Below, piece after piece: positions 21,534-31,789 of a stretch of DNA of 64,000 nt. Each line of letters begins with the position of its first letter. Position 1 is the first letter of the stretch. A program made the position numbers and the translations under genes. Source of the DNA: Streptomyces corallincola (GTDB lineage Bacteria > Actinomycetota > Actinomycetes > Streptomycetales > Streptomycetaceae). The DNA lies in assembly GCF_019104725.1 (NCBI RefSeq), contig NZ_JAHRXF010000003.1:62001-126000 (forward strand). The letters are read 5' to 3'. The notes under the pieces were generated by a model, which was given only the letters and a program-made list of their open reading frames with translations, did no database searches and was not told the DNA's origin.

Positions 21534-24500
21534 ATGGACGAACGATCCGACGCGGCGGAGCCGCCGCCGACGACCCTGGGGAACGACGGCGCGCAGGCGC
21601 GGTCACCGCACCGACCTCCCGGCCCGGCCCCGCAGGACGGCGGGCCGGGGACGGCAGGCGCTGAGGCCCGAGCCCGGAGCGGGACGGACCGGGAGGCCCC
21701 GGTGAACGCCCCGGCCCCCGCCACCGCCTCCCTGGACGCACCCCGCGCGCATCCCCCGGGGGCGCCGCTGCCGCCCCGACCGCCGGTCTCCGGCGACGGC
21801 GCGCGGCTGGTCCAGCAGCTCCTGCTCGCCCTGATCTGCGCCGGATACGTGGTGGGGTCCCTGCTCGACTGGGGGTCCAGCCGTGTCGCGCTCGTCATGG
21901 GCGACTTCGGACTGAGCGCGGCGGCCGGTACCGCCGCCGTCTCCTGCTTCCTCTACGCCCGCAGCACCCGCGTCCGCTTCCGGCCCGCCTGGCTGCTGTT
22001 CTCCCTCTCCTCCGCGATGGCCGCCCTGGGCAACGGCATCTGGGGCTGGTACGAAGTCGTCCTCCAGGAGCGGGTGCCGAGTCCCAGCTGCGCGGACCTG
22101 TTCTTCCTGTGCTTCGCGCCGCCCGCCATCGTCGGCCTGCTGGTCCTCGCCAAACGGCCGCTCACCCGCGCCGGGTGGATCTGCCTCGGGCTCGACGCCT
22201 GGCTGATCGGGGGCTCGCTGCTCACCCTGTCCTGGTCGCTGGCGCTCGCCCAGGCCGCCCGCTTCGACGGGCCGAGCGTCGCGCACACCGCGCTGTCGCT
22301 GGCGTACCCGCTGCTGGACATCGTGCTGGTCAGCATGGTGCTCGCGCTGCACTTCCGCCGCTCGCCGGGCAACCGCACCGCCGTCAACACCGCGATCGGC
22401 GCGCTCGCCCTCACGGTGATGTGCGACGCGCTGTTCACCTCCCCGCTGCTGCACAGCAGTTACCGCTCCGGGCAGCTGCTGGACGCGGGCTGGTTCGCCG
22501 GTTCGCTGCTGCTCGCCTACGCCCCCTGGGCGGCCCCCCGGCGGGTGCCCGCGGCGGACGGCGCCGGGCGGACGCCGGACGCGCACGGCCGCGTGGTCCA
22601 CGAGCACGTGCCGGGACAGCGGCCCGCCGCGCACCCCGGCCGGTCCGCCGCCGCCCCCGCGTCGCCGGGCGACCAGCCGCGCTACCCGGCCGGGCGGCCC
22701 ATCACCGGATCGCTCGCCGCGCTCACGCCGTACCTCGCGGCGGCCGTCTGCACCCTCGGCATCCTGTACAACGTGCTCAACGGCCGCCGTCCCGACCACG
22801 TCGTGCTGATCACCGCGGGTGCCGTCGTCCTGGCCCTGGTCATCCGCCAGGGCATCATGCTGATCGACAACATCACCCTCACCCAGGAACTGGCGCAGAA
22901 GGAGAACCACTTCCGCTCCCTGGTGCAGGGCTCCAGCGACGTCATCATGATCGCCGCCCCGGACGGCGTGCTGCTCTACGTCTCCCCGGCCGCCGCCAAG
23001 GTCTACGGCCGGGGCGCCGAGGAACTCGTCGGCACCGAACTGGCCGCGCTGATCCACGGCGACGACCTGGGCTGTGTCATCCACGAGGTGCGCCGCTTCC
23101 TCGCCGCCAGCCCGGCCGAGGAGCCCACCACCCGCATCGAGTGCCGCTTCCGCTCCGGCGAGGGCGGCTGGCTGAACGTCGAGTCCACGGTCAACCGGCA
23201 CCACGGCGGGCTGATCTTCAACAGCCGGGACGTCACCGAACGGGTGCGCCTCCAGGCCCAGTTGCAGCACAACGCCGAGCACGACCCGCTCACCGACCTG
23301 CCCAACCGCGCCCTGTTCACCCGGCGGGTGCAGCAGGCGCTGTCCGGGCGCCGGGTCACCGACCGGGGCGGCTCGCTGCGCGGCACGGCCGTCCTCTTCA
23401 TCGACCTGGACGGCTTCAAGGGCGTCAACGACACCATCGGCCACCAGGCGGGCGACGAACTCCTGGTGCAGGCCGCCCGCCGCCTCCAGGACGCCGTACG
23501 CCAGGGCGACACCGCCTCCAGGCTCGGCGGTGACGAGTTCGCCGCGCTCATCGTCGGGGACGGCACCCGTGACCTCGCCGACCGCGAACGCGACATCCTG
23601 GACCTCGCGGACCGGCTGCGCACCACCCTCTCCCAGCCGTACGCCATCGACGGCAACGATGTCCGGATCAACGCCTCCATCGGCGTCGCCTTCGCCGAAC
23701 CCGGCCTCGGCGCGGGTGAGTTGCTGCGCAACGCCGACCTCGCCATGTACCGGGCGAAGGCGGCGGGCAAGGGCCGGGTGGAGCTGTACCGGCCGCAGAT
23801 GCAGCAGGACGTGGTCCGCAAGGCCGAGCTGGCCGGGCGGCTGCGGGCCGCGCTGCACGACGGGGAGTTCGCGCTGCTCCACCAGCCGGTGGTCCGGCTG
23901 GACACCGGCCGGGTCGCCGGGGTCTCCGCGCAGGCCCGCTGGCGCTCCTCGCAGGGCGTGCTGTTCACCCCGGCCGAGTTCCTGCGGGTGGCCGAGGACG
24001 CCGACAAGACCGCCGAGCTGGACCGCTGGGTGCTCCAGGAGGCCGTGCAGCAGGCCGCCGAACGCGCCGTCACCGGGGTCGTCGTCCCGGTGACGGTCCG
24101 GATGAGCGCCCGCCGCCTCCTCGACCGCACCGTGCCGTTCGGCTCCGTCGAGGCGCTCCTCACCCGATACGGCCTGCCCCCCGGCGCGCTGGTGGTCGAG
24201 CTGTCCGACAGCGACCCGAGGACCCCGCTGGACGAACTGGAGCGGCGCCTGACCGCGCTCAGCCGACTCGGGGTGCGGATCGCGCTGGACGGCTTCGGCG
24301 GCGGCTGCGCGGCCATCACCGCGCTGCGGCGGCTCCCGGTGGACATCCTCAAGCTCGACCGGAGCCTCGTCGAAGGTGTGGTGGAGTCCGCCCGGCTGCA
24401 CAAGATCACCAGCGGGCTGCTGCGGATCGCCGGGGATCTCGGCCTCCAGTCGGTGGCCGAGGGGGTCGATCTGCCCGAACAGGTGGTGGCGCTGCGCGCG

Positions 24501-24722
24501 ATGGGCTGTACTCACGGACAGGGCATGGCGTTCGCCGGGCCGCTGGACGAGTACCGGCTGCGCCGGGCGCTCGGCGCGGGCCGCTACCCGGTCCCGCACG
24601 CCCCCGCCGAACCCGCTTTCGCGGGTGGGGGAGCGGGGATGTACCGGCAGGGTGTGTCCGCCGTCCTCGGTGGTGGAAGCGGCCTCCGCTCACATGATGA
24701 GACGGCCGTCCCACCCACTTGA
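21534..24722 (+). CDS. cdgF: Membrane PAS-GGDEF-degenerate-EAL protein
   Basis: A 1062-residue inner-membrane signalling protein. After a disordered Pro/Ala-rich N-terminus (~85 aa) come about eight hydrophobic helices, a PAS domain (about 460-560: HFRSLVQGSSDVIMIAAPDG), a GGDEF domain with intact [11 protein letters not shown] (near 664) and an intact RxxD I-site (RQGD), then an EAL-like domain. In the latter EAL is replaced (GVSAQARW), ITE by LSD, and DDFGTG by DGFGGG. It is therefore predicted to synthesise c-di-GMP but not degrade it. The place just before ilvB matches S. coelicolor CdgF as I recall it. ATG 21534 is chosen; GTG 21504 is an alternative. Confidence 0.85.
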   Translation: MDERSDAAEPPPTTLGNDGAQARSPHRPPGPAPQDGGPGTAGAEARARSGTDREAPVNAPAPATASLDAPRAHPPGAPLPPRPPVSGDGARLVQQLLLALICAGYVVGSLLDWGSSRVALVMGDFGLSAAAGTAAVSCFLYARSTRVRFRPAWLLFSLSSAMAALGNGIWGWYEVVLQERVPSPSCADLFFLCFAPPAIVGLLVLAKRPLTRAGWICLGLDAWLIGGSLLTLSWSLALAQAARFDGPSVAHTALSLAYPLLDIVLVSMVLALHFRRSPGNRTAVNTAIGALALTVMCDALFTSPLLHSSYRSGQLLDAGWFAGSLLLAYAPWAAPRRVPAADGAGRTPDAHGRVVHEHVPGQRPAAHPGRSAAAPASPGDQPRYPAGRPITGSLAALTPYLAAAVCTLGILYNVLNGRRPDHVVLITAGAVVLALVIRQGIMLIDNITLTQELAQKENHFRSLVQGSSDVIMIAAPDGVLLYVSPAAAKVYGRGAEELVGTELAALIHGDDLGCVIHEVRRFLAASPAEEPTTRIECRFRSGEGGWLNVESTVNRHHGGLIFNSRDVTERVRLQAQLQHNAEHDPLTDLPNRALFTRRVQQALSGRRVTDRGGSLRGTAVLFIDLDGFKGVNDTIGHQAGDELLVQAARRLQDAVRQGDTASRLGGDEFAALIVGDGTRDLADRERDILDLADRLRTTLSQPYAIDGNDVRINASIGVAFAEPGLGAGELLRNADLAMYRAKAAGKGRVELYRPQMQQDVVRKAELAGRLRAALHDGEFALLHQPVVRLDTGRVAGVSAQARWRSSQGVLFTPAEFLRVAEDADKTAELDRWVLQEAVQQAAERAVTGVVVPVTVRMSARRLLDRTVPFGSVEALLTRYGLPPGALVVELSDSDPRTPLDELERRLTALSRLGVRIALDGFGGGCAAITALRRLPVDILKLDRSLVEGVVESARLHKITSGLLRIAGDLGLQSVAEGVDLPEQVVALRAMGCTHGQGMAFAGPLDEYRLRRALGAGRYPVPHAPAEPAFAGGGAGMYRQGVSAVLGGGSGLRSHDETAVPPT

Positions 24723-24748
24723 CACGTCAGGCGTGCCGGGGGGAGGGT
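24719..24748 (+). promoter_or_regulatory. Candidate promoter of the ilvB leader
   Basis: A consensus -35 TTGACA (24719-24724) overlaps the stop codon of the preceding gene. An 18-bp spacer leads to the poor -10 GAGGGT (24743-24748), which would start transcription at the leader-peptide ATG. The same bases form a good ribosome site (GGAGG, 24742-24746), so the real promoter could instead lie further upstream. Confidence 0.4.
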
Positions 24749-24755
24749 CAGTTCC

Positions 24756-24797
24756 ATGCGCACCCGAATTCTCGTACTTGGACAGCGCGTCGGCTGA
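24756..24797 (+). CDS. ilvB attenuator leader peptide
   Basis: A 13-residue ORF, MRTRILVLGQRVG. The core Ile-Leu-Val-Leu plus a later Val places all three branched-chain amino acids in a four-residue run, encoded by ATT CTC GTA CTT; several of these codons are rare in this GC-rich genome. GGAGG lies 9 bp upstream. Stalling here when branched-chain aminoacyl-tRNAs are scarce would control the downstream terminator. Similar ilvB leaders have been described in actinobacteria. Confidence 0.85.
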   Translation: MRTRILVLGQRVG

Positions 24798-24833
24798 GCT
24801 GGGACGCACCGGAGACGATCCGGAACTCCCAGC
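24798..24833 (+). promoter_or_regulatory. Leader stem-loop before the ilvB terminator
   Basis: GCTGGGA (24798-24804) pairs with TCCCAGC (24827-24833), and an inner CCGGA/TCCGG helix extends the stem. It begins just after the leader stop codon and is a candidate pause or regulatory hairpin. Bases 24784-24803 can also pair with 24828-24851, giving an alternative fold; which one is the antiterminator is unresolved. Confidence 0.55.
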
Positions 24834-24851
24834 GACCCTCACCGGCGCGCT

Positions 24852-24885
24852 CCCCTCGCTTGCCTCACGGCACGAGGGGTTTTTT
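24852..24885 (+). terminator. ilvB attenuator terminator
   Basis: CCCCTCG (24852-24858) pairs with CGAGGGG (24873-24879), with an inner TGCC/GGCA helix, followed by six T residues (24880-24885). A genuine T-run is rare in this window and marks a rho-independent terminator about 100 bp before ilvB. Confidence 0.85.
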
Positions 24886-24983
24886 GTTGCACAGGCAGCC
24901 CCCACAGCACGGCACGCACCGTCACCACACGGCCCACACCGTCCGAAACCTCGCAAAAACCTCAGCATCGAGAAGAGAAGCCG

Positions 24984-26834
24984 ATGACCGAGCAGGCCAC
25001 CGGGGCGCATCCGCAGCCCCGGCCCCGATCCGGAGGACCGCAGTCCGCCCCCGTCGAGCACGTCACGGGCGCGCAGTCCCTCATCCGCTCGCTTGAAGAG
25101 GTCGGCGCTGACACGGTGTTCGGCATCCCCGGCGGCGCGATCCTGCCCGCCTACGACCCGCTGATGGACTCCACCCGCGTCCGCCACGTGCTGGTCCGCC
25201 ACGAGCAGGGCGCCGGACACGCGGCCACCGGGTACGCGCAGGCCACCGGCAAGGTCGGCGTGTGCATGGCCACCTCGGGGCCCGGTGCCACCAACCTCGT
25301 CACCCCCATCGCCGACGCCCACATGGACTCGGTGCCGCTGGTGGCGATCACTGGCCAGGTCGCCGCCAAGGCGATCGGCACGGACGCCTTCCAGGAGGCG
25401 GACATCGTCGGCATCACGATGCCGGTCACCAAGCACAACTTCCTGGTCACCAAGGCCGAGGACATCCCCCGGATCATCGCGCAGGCGTTCCACATCGCCT
25501 CCACCGGCCGCCCCGGCCCGGTCCTGGTGGACATCGCCAAGGACGCCCTCCAGGCGCGGACCACCTTCAGCTGGCCGCCCGTCATGGACCTGCCCGGCTA
25601 CCGCCCGGTGACCAAGCCGCACGCCAAGCAGATCCGCGAGGCCGCCAAGCTGATCACCACCGCCAAGCGGCCCGTCCTCTACGTCGGCGGCGGGGTCCTC
25701 AAGGCGCACGCCACCGCCGAGCTGAAGGTCCTCGCCGAACTCACCGGCGCGCCCGTCACCACGACCCTGATGGCGCTCGGCGCGTTCCCCGACAGCCACC
25801 CGCTGCACGTCGGCATGCCCGGCATGCACGGCGCCGTCACCGCCGTCACCGCACTCCAGAAGGCCGACCTCATCGTCGCCCTCGGTGCCCGCTTCGACGA
25901 CCGCGTCACCGGGAAGCTCGACAGCTTCGCGCCGTACGCCAAGATCGTGCACGCCGACATCGACCCGGCCGAGATCGGCAAGAACCGCACCGCCGACGTG
26001 CCGATCGTCGGGGACGCCCGCGAGGTCATCGCCGATCTGGTGCAGGCCGTGCAGAAGGAGCACAGCGAGGGCGGCCAGGGCGACTACACCGCCTGGTGGA
26101 GCGACCTCAACCGCTGGCGCGAGACCTACCCGCTCGGCTACGACCAGCCCGCCGACGGCTCCCTCTCCCCGCAGGCCGTCATCGAGCGCATCGGCCAACT
26201 CGCCCCCGAGGGCACGGTGTTCGCGGCCGGTGTCGGCCAGCACCAGATGTGGGCGGCGCACTTCGTGCAGTACGAGCGCCCCGCGAGCTGGCTCAACTCC
26301 GGCGGCGCCGGGACGATGGGCTACGCGGTCCCGGCCGCGATGGGCGCCAAGGCGGGCGTCCCCGACCGCACCGTCTGGGCGATCGACGGCGACGGCTGCT
26401 TCCAGATGACCAACCAGGAACTCACCACCTGCGCGCTGAACAACATCCCGATCAAGGTCGCCATCATCAACAACGGCGCCCTCGGCATGGTCCGCCAGTG
26501 GCAGACCCTCTTCTACAACCAGCGCTACTCCAACACCGTGCTGCACAGCGGCCCCGGCGCCGACGGCAAGCAGCCGAGCGCCGGTACCCGCGTCCCGGAC
26601 TTCGTGAAGCTGTCCGAGGCGATGGGCTGCCACGCCATCCGCTGCGAACGCCCCGAGGACCTCGACAAGGTCATCGAGGAGGCCAACGCGATCAACGACC
26701 GCCCGGTCGTCGTGGACTTCATCGTCCACGAGGACGCGATGGTCTGGCCGATGGTCGCCGCCGGTACCTCCAACGACGAGATCATGGCCGCCCGCGACGT
26801 CCGCCCCGACTTCGGCGACGGCGAAGACGACTGA
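24984..26834 (+). CDS. ilvB: Acetolactate synthase large subunit
   Basis: The ThDP enzyme that joins two pyruvates, or pyruvate and 2-oxobutyrate, in valine/leucine and isoleucine synthesis. 616 residues: PYR domain with [15 protein letters not shown] and catalytic E74 in [15 protein letters not shown], central FAD-binding domain, PP domain with the ThDP motif [22 protein letters not shown] at 24984 follows GAGAAGAGAAG. First structural gene of ilvB-ilvN-ilvC behind a leader-peptide attenuator; ilvN starts 26 bp later. Confidence 0.98.
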   Translation: MTEQATGAHPQPRPRSGGPQSAPVEHVTGAQSLIRSLEEVGADTVFGIPGGAILPAYDPLMDSTRVRHVLVRHEQGAGHAATGYAQATGKVGVCMATSGPGATNLVTPIADAHMDSVPLVAITGQVAAKAIGTDAFQEADIVGITMPVTKHNFLVTKAEDIPRIIAQAFHIASTGRPGPVLVDIAKDALQARTTFSWPPVMDLPGYRPVTKPHAKQIREAAKLITTAKRPVLYVGGGVLKAHATAELKVLAELTGAPVTTTLMALGAFPDSHPLHVGMPGMHGAVTAVTALQKADLIVALGARFDDRVTGKLDSFAPYAKIVHADIDPAEIGKNRTADVPIVGDAREVIADLVQAVQKEHSEGGQGDYTAWWSDLNRWRETYPLGYDQPADGSLSPQAVIERIGQLAPEGTVFAAGVGQHQMWAAHFVQYERPASWLNSGGAGTMGYAVPAAMGAKAGVPDRTVWAIDGDGCFQMTNQELTTCALNNIPIKVAIINNGALGMVRQWQTLFYNQRYSNTVLHSGPGADGKQPSAGTRVPDFVKLSEAMGCHAIRCERPEDLDKVIEEANAINDRPVVVDFIVHEDAMVWPMVAAGTSNDEIMAARDVRPDFGDGEDD

Positions 26835-26860
26835 CGAGAAGGCAAGGAAGCGCAACCGAC

Positions 26861-27385
26861 ATGTCCAAGCACACGCTCTCCGTCCTGGTGGAGAACACGC
26901 CGGGCATCCTCGCCCGCATCGCCGCCCTCTTCTCCCGCCGCGGCTTCAACATCGACTCCCTCGCGGTGGGCGTCACCGAGCACCCCGACATCTCCCGCAT
27001 CACCATCGTGGTCGGCGTCGAGGACCTCCCGCTGGAGCAGGTCACCAAGCAGCTCAACAAGCTCGTCAACGTGCTGAAGATCGTCGAGCTGGAACCCGGC
27101 CAGGCCGTGCAGCGCGAACTCGTCCTGGTGAAGGTCCGCGCCGACAACGAGACCCGCTCCCAGATCGTGGAGATCGTCCAGCTCTTCCGCGCCAAGACGG
27201 TGGACGTCTCCCCGGAGGCCGTGACCATCGAGGCCACCGGCTCCGGCGAGAAGCTGTCCGCGATGCTGAAGATGCTGGAGCCGTTCGGCATCAAGGAACT
27301 CGTCCAGTCCGGCACCATCGCCATCGGCCGCGGCGCCCGCTCCATCACCGACCGCTCGCTGCGCGCCCTCGACCGCTCCGCCTGA
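26861..27385 (+). CDS. ilvN: Acetolactate synthase regulatory subunit
   Basis: A 174-residue small subunit that activates IlvB and confers valine feedback inhibition. An N-terminal ACT domain (HTLSVLVENTPGILARIAAL, FNIDSLAVGVTE) is followed by the C-terminal activation domain (VQRELVLVKVRAD, LFRAKTVDVSPEAVTIEATG). Also called ilvH. Length is normal. It is translated from an ATG with AAGGAAG upstream, in the same operon as ilvB. Confidence 0.97.
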   Translation: MSKHTLSVLVENTPGILARIAALFSRRGFNIDSLAVGVTEHPDISRITIVVGVEDLPLEQVTKQLNKLVNVLKIVELEPGQAVQRELVLVKVRADNETRSQIVEIVQLFRAKTVDVSPEAVTIEATGSGEKLSAMLKMLEPFGIKELVQSGTIAIGRGARSITDRSLRALDRSA

Positions 27386-28495
<1,110 letters not shown>

Positions 28496-28506
28496 GCCTC
28501 CCGTCA

Positions 28507-28535
28507 GGGGGCCGGGGCACACTGCTCCGGCCCCC
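28507..28535 (+). terminator. Terminator after ilvC
   Basis: GGGGGCCGG (28507-28515) and CCGGCCCCC (28527-28535) form a perfect 9-bp stem, followed by TT, 11 bp after the ilvC stop. It closes the ilvBNC operon. Confidence 0.8.
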
Positions 28536-28605
28536 TTGCCCACACCGCCGCCACCCGGTCGTCAACCCGCCCCCGCCACGGACGGGTGACCCCTCGGCAG
28601 CCGCC

Positions 28606-28633
28606 TGGCACGAAGACCCCGGCGCACTAGACT
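28606..28633 (+). promoter_or_regulatory. Candidate serA promoter
   Basis: -35-like TGGCAC (28606-28611), a 16-bp spacer and TAGACT (28628-28633) as -10. This would give a 5' leader of about 110 nt, which contains a GGCCGTC/GACGGCC hairpin but no T-run or recognisable leader peptide. Confidence 0.4.
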
Positions 28634-28749
28634 GCACAACCACATACGCGTCAGGCCCACAGCGTCGTGCGTCTTCCACGCGGCTAGCACCCCTCCACCG
28701 CCTGCGGCCGTCGGGACGGCCGTCCGCACTGGGACTTGTGAGGACTCAC

Positions 28750-30339
28750 GTGAGCTCGAAACCCGTCGTACTCATCGCTGAAGAACTGTCGCCCGCCACC
28801 GTGGACGCCCTCGGGCCGGACTTCGAGATCCGCCACTGCAACGGAGCCGACCGAGCCGAACTGCTCCCCGCCATCGCCGACGTGGACGCCATCCTGGTCC
28901 GTTCCGCCACCAAGGTGGACGCCGAGGCCGTGGCCGCCGCGAAGAAGCTCCGGGTCGTCGCGCGCGCCGGGGTGGGCCTGGACAACGTGGACGTCCCCGC
29001 CGCCACCAAGGCCGGGGTGATGGTCGTCAACGCCCCCACCTCCAACATCGTCACCGCCGCCGAACTCGCCTGCGGCCTGATCCTCGCCACCGCGCGCAAC
29101 ATCCCGCAGGCCAACTCCGCGCTGAAGAACGGCGAGTGGAAGCGCAGCAAGTACACCGGCGTGGAACTGGCGGAGAAGACCCTCGGCGTCGTCGGCCTCG
29201 GCCGCATCGGCGCGCTGGTCGCGCAGCGCATGTCCGCGTTCGGCATGAAGGTCGTCGCCTACGACCCGTACGTGCAGCCCGCGCGCGCCGCCCAGATGGG
29301 CGTCAAGGTGCTCTCCCTGGACGAGCTGCTGGAGGTCTCCGACTTCATCACCGTCCACCTGCCCAAGACCCCCGAGACCGTCGGCCTCATCGGTGACGAG
29401 GCGCTGCGCCGGGTCAAGCCGACGGTGCGGATCGTCAACGCGGCGCGCGGCGGGATCGTGGACGAGGCCGCGCTGTACTCCGCGCTCAAGGAGGGCCGGG
29501 TCGCGGGCGCCGGGCTCGACGTGTACGCCAAGGAGCCCTGCACCGACTCCCCGCTGTTCGAGTTCGACCAGGTCGTGGCCACCCCGCACCTCGGCGCCTC
29601 CACCGACGAGGCCCAGGAGAAGGCGGGCGTCGCCGTCGCCCGCTCGGTCCGGCTCGCCCTCGCGGGCGAACTCGTCCCCGACGCGGTCAACGTCCAGGGC
29701 GGGGTCATCGCGGAGGACGTCAAGCCCGGTCTGCCGCTCGCGGAGCGCCTCGGCCGCATCTTCACCGCGCTCGCCGGTGAGGTCGCGGTCCGGCTCGACG
29801 TCGAGGTCTACGGCGAGATCACCCAGCACGACGTCAAGGTGCTCGAACTCTCCGCGCTCAAGGGCGTGTTCGAGGACGTGGTGGACGAGACCGTCTCCTA
29901 CGTCAACGCCCCGCTGTTCGCCCAGGAGCGTGGCGTCGAGGTCCGCCTCACCACCAGCTCCGAGTCGCCCGAGCACCGCAACGTCGTCACCGTGCGCGGC
30001 ACCCTCGGCGGTGGCGAGGAGGTCTCCGTCTCCGGCACCCTCGCCGGTCCCAAGCACCTCCAGAAGATCGTCGCCGTCGGTGCGTACGACGTCGATCTCG
30101 CCCTCGCCGACCACATGGTCGTCCTTCGCTACGAGGACCGCCCCGGCGTCGTCGGCACCGTCGGCCGCGTGCTCGGCGAGGCCGGTGTCAACATCGCCGG
30201 GATGCAGGTCGCCCGCGCGGCCGTCGGCGGCGAGGCCCTCGCCGTCCTCACCGTGGACGACACCGTCTCCCCGACGGTCCTGGCGGAACTCGCCGAGGAG
30301 ATCGGCGCGACGTCGTCCCGCTCGGTGAACCTGGTCTGA
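28750..30339 (+). CDS. serA: D-3-phosphoglycerate dehydrogenase
   Basis: First step of serine synthesis, oxidising 3-phosphoglycerate with NAD+. The 529-residue form is the long actinobacterial type: catalytic and Rossmann domains (VVGLGRIGALVAQRM; catalytic Arg in NAARGGIVDEAAL, His in ATPHLGASTDEAQ), then an allosteric substrate-binding domain (about 320-450) and a C-terminal ACT domain (LRYEDRPGVVGTVGRVLGEA) that binds serine for feedback control. Translation starts at GTG 28750 with GAGGA upstream. Monocistronic between two terminators. Confidence 0.97.
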   Translation: MSSKPVVLIAEELSPATVDALGPDFEIRHCNGADRAELLPAIADVDAILVRSATKVDAEAVAAAKKLRVVARAGVGLDNVDVPAATKAGVMVVNAPTSNIVTAAELACGLILATARNIPQANSALKNGEWKRSKYTGVELAEKTLGVVGLGRIGALVAQRMSAFGMKVVAYDPYVQPARAAQMGVKVLSLDELLEVSDFITVHLPKTPETVGLIGDEALRRVKPTVRIVNAARGGIVDEAALYSALKEGRVAGAGLDVYAKEPCTDSPLFEFDQVVATPHLGASTDEAQEKAGVAVARSVRLALAGELVPDAVNVQGGVIAEDVKPGLPLAERLGRIFTALAGEVAVRLDVEVYGEITQHDVKVLELSALKGVFEDVVDETVSYVNAPLFAQERGVEVRLTTSSESPEHRNVVTVRGTLGGGEEVSVSGTLAGPKHLQKIVAVGAYDVDLALADHMVVLRYEDRPGVVGTVGRVLGEAGVNIAGMQVARAAVGGEALAVLTVDDTVSPTVLAELAEEIGATSSRSVNLV

Positions 30340-30344
30340 CCCGC

Positions 30345-30385
30345 TCGCCCGCGGCTGGGCCGCACCCGCACCCAGCCGTGGGCGA
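30345..30385. terminator. Bidirectional terminator between serA and the PucR gene
   Basis: TCGCCCGCGGCTGGG (30345-30359) pairs with CCCAGCCGTGGGCGA (30371-30385), a 15-bp stem with one G-U or A-C type mismatch, placed between convergent genes. Confidence 0.75.
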
Positions 30386-30414
30386 CCACGCGATCGGCCC
30401 CGCGGAAGCACGCC

Positions 30415-31593
30415 CTAGGGGAAAAGGCGCGCCCGCTTCAGGGTCATGTGCAGGAGCAGCCGCGCTTCCCCCTCGTCCAGATCCAGTCCCGTCAGCTGTT
30501 CCACGCGGGACAGCCGGTAGTACAGGGTCTGCCGATGGATACCCAGCTCCGCCGCCGTGCGCCCCGCCTGCCCCGCGTGATCGAGGAACACCTCGGCGGT
30601 GCGGGCGAGTTCACGGTGGGCGGGGGAGAGGAGGGCCCCGGCGACGGGGTCCTCGGGCGCGTCCGGGGGGAGGGCGGTGAGCAGACGGTAGGGACCGATG
30701 TCCCGCCACTGCGCGACCGGCCCGAACCGGGGTTCCGCGAGAGCGGCCCGCGCGGCGGCGGACGCCTGCGACCACGCCGTACCCAGCTCACCGAGCCCGA
30801 GCAGCGGCTCACCCACCCCGGCAGCCCGCCCGGCGCCGGGGGCCTCCCGCAGCAGACGCGCCGCCGCGGCCAGCGCGGGCGTCGCCGCGTCCGGGGTGCG
30901 CAGCCGGACCAGGGCGGCGAGACTCTGCCCGGCCGCCCCCCACGGCACCAGGCACAGCGCCGTGGCGTGCGGAACCGTACGCGCCGAAGGGGCCTCGTCC
31001 GGGTCCGGCGACGGCCAGGGCGCCACGCAGACCAGGGTGTGCGGGGCCTCGGCGCGCGGCCCGAGCGCGGCGCGCAGCTCGGCCAGCGCCGCGTCCCGGC
31101 GCCAGCCGCGCTCGGCGGTGAGCACCGCCCGCAGCTCCCGGCTGAGCCCCGCCCCGGCCTGCGCCTCGTCGGCGAGCAGCGCGCCGACGCGCGCCGTCAC
31201 CTGCATGGCGGCGGCCAGCTGGGCGTCGGTGGGTCCGGGTTCGTCGGCGAGCAGCCACACATAGCCGAGGACGACGCCCCGGTGCCGTACCGGAAGGCAG
31301 ACCCGGCCCCGGTGCACGCCCGCCTCCGGGGTGGGCGGGATGCGGACCGGGCCGGTCGCGCGGGTGATGCCGAACCCCTCGAACCAGGCGCGGACGGCGG
31401 CGGTGGAGCGCCGGGTGAGGATCGAGCGGGTGCGGACCGGGTCCAGCGCCGCCGGGTCCAGCTCGCCCTCGCTGTCGTACGCGCCGAAGGCGATCAGCTC
31501 GAAGTCGCGGTTCTCCAGGGTCGCGGGCGCGCCCAGCAGCTCGGAGATCTCGTCCACCAGCTCCTGGAAGTCACCCTTGTAGTCCGTCGCCAC
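30415..31593 (-). CDS. PucR/CdaR-type regulator next to proline catabolism genes
   Basis: About 392 residues. The C-terminal helix-turn-helix is typical of PucR/CdaR activators: [41 protein letters not shown]-like N-terminal sensor ([40 protein letters not shown]) precedes a GGDEF-like middle domain. GTG at 31593 is chosen because GGGAGA sits 8 bp upstream; an ATG six codons earlier (31611) overlaps that ribosome site. It is divergent from the proline dehydrogenase-pruA pair, so it is the likely proline-responsive regulator; this is inferred from position only. Confidence 0.85.
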   Translation of the reverse strand: MATDYKGDFQELVDEISELLGAPATLENRDFELIAFGAYDSEGELDPAALDPVRTRSILTRRSTAAVRAWFEGFGITRATGPVRIPPTPEAGVHRGRVCLPVRHRGVVLGYVWLLADEPGPTDAQLAAAMQVTARVGALLADEAQAGAGLSRELRAVLTAERGWRRDAALAELRAALGPRAEAPHTLVCVAPWPSPDPDEAPSARTVPHATALCLVPWGAAGQSLAALVRLRTPDAATPALAAAARLLREAPGAGRAAGVGEPLLGLGELGTAWSQASAAARAALAEPRFGPVAQWRDIGPYRLLTALPPDAPEDPVAGALLSPAHRELARTAEVFLDHAGQAGRTAAELGIHRQTLYYRLSRVEQLTGLDLDEGEARLLLHMTLKRARLFP

Positions 31594-31789
31594 CGGGGCA
31601 TTCTCCCGCATTCCGGCCCGCTTTCATACATCTGTCTGAGATACCGGGCGCGGATGCGTGACGTCTGTCGATGGTCCACGATCCGACTGATCCCTAAGTT
31701 TCACGGTGGTTCTCCGTGCCGTCCCCGTCCTGTCGGACGGCGGCCGTTTCCGCTGCTCCCGCTCTGTTCTTCGCCTGTGGAGGTGCCCC

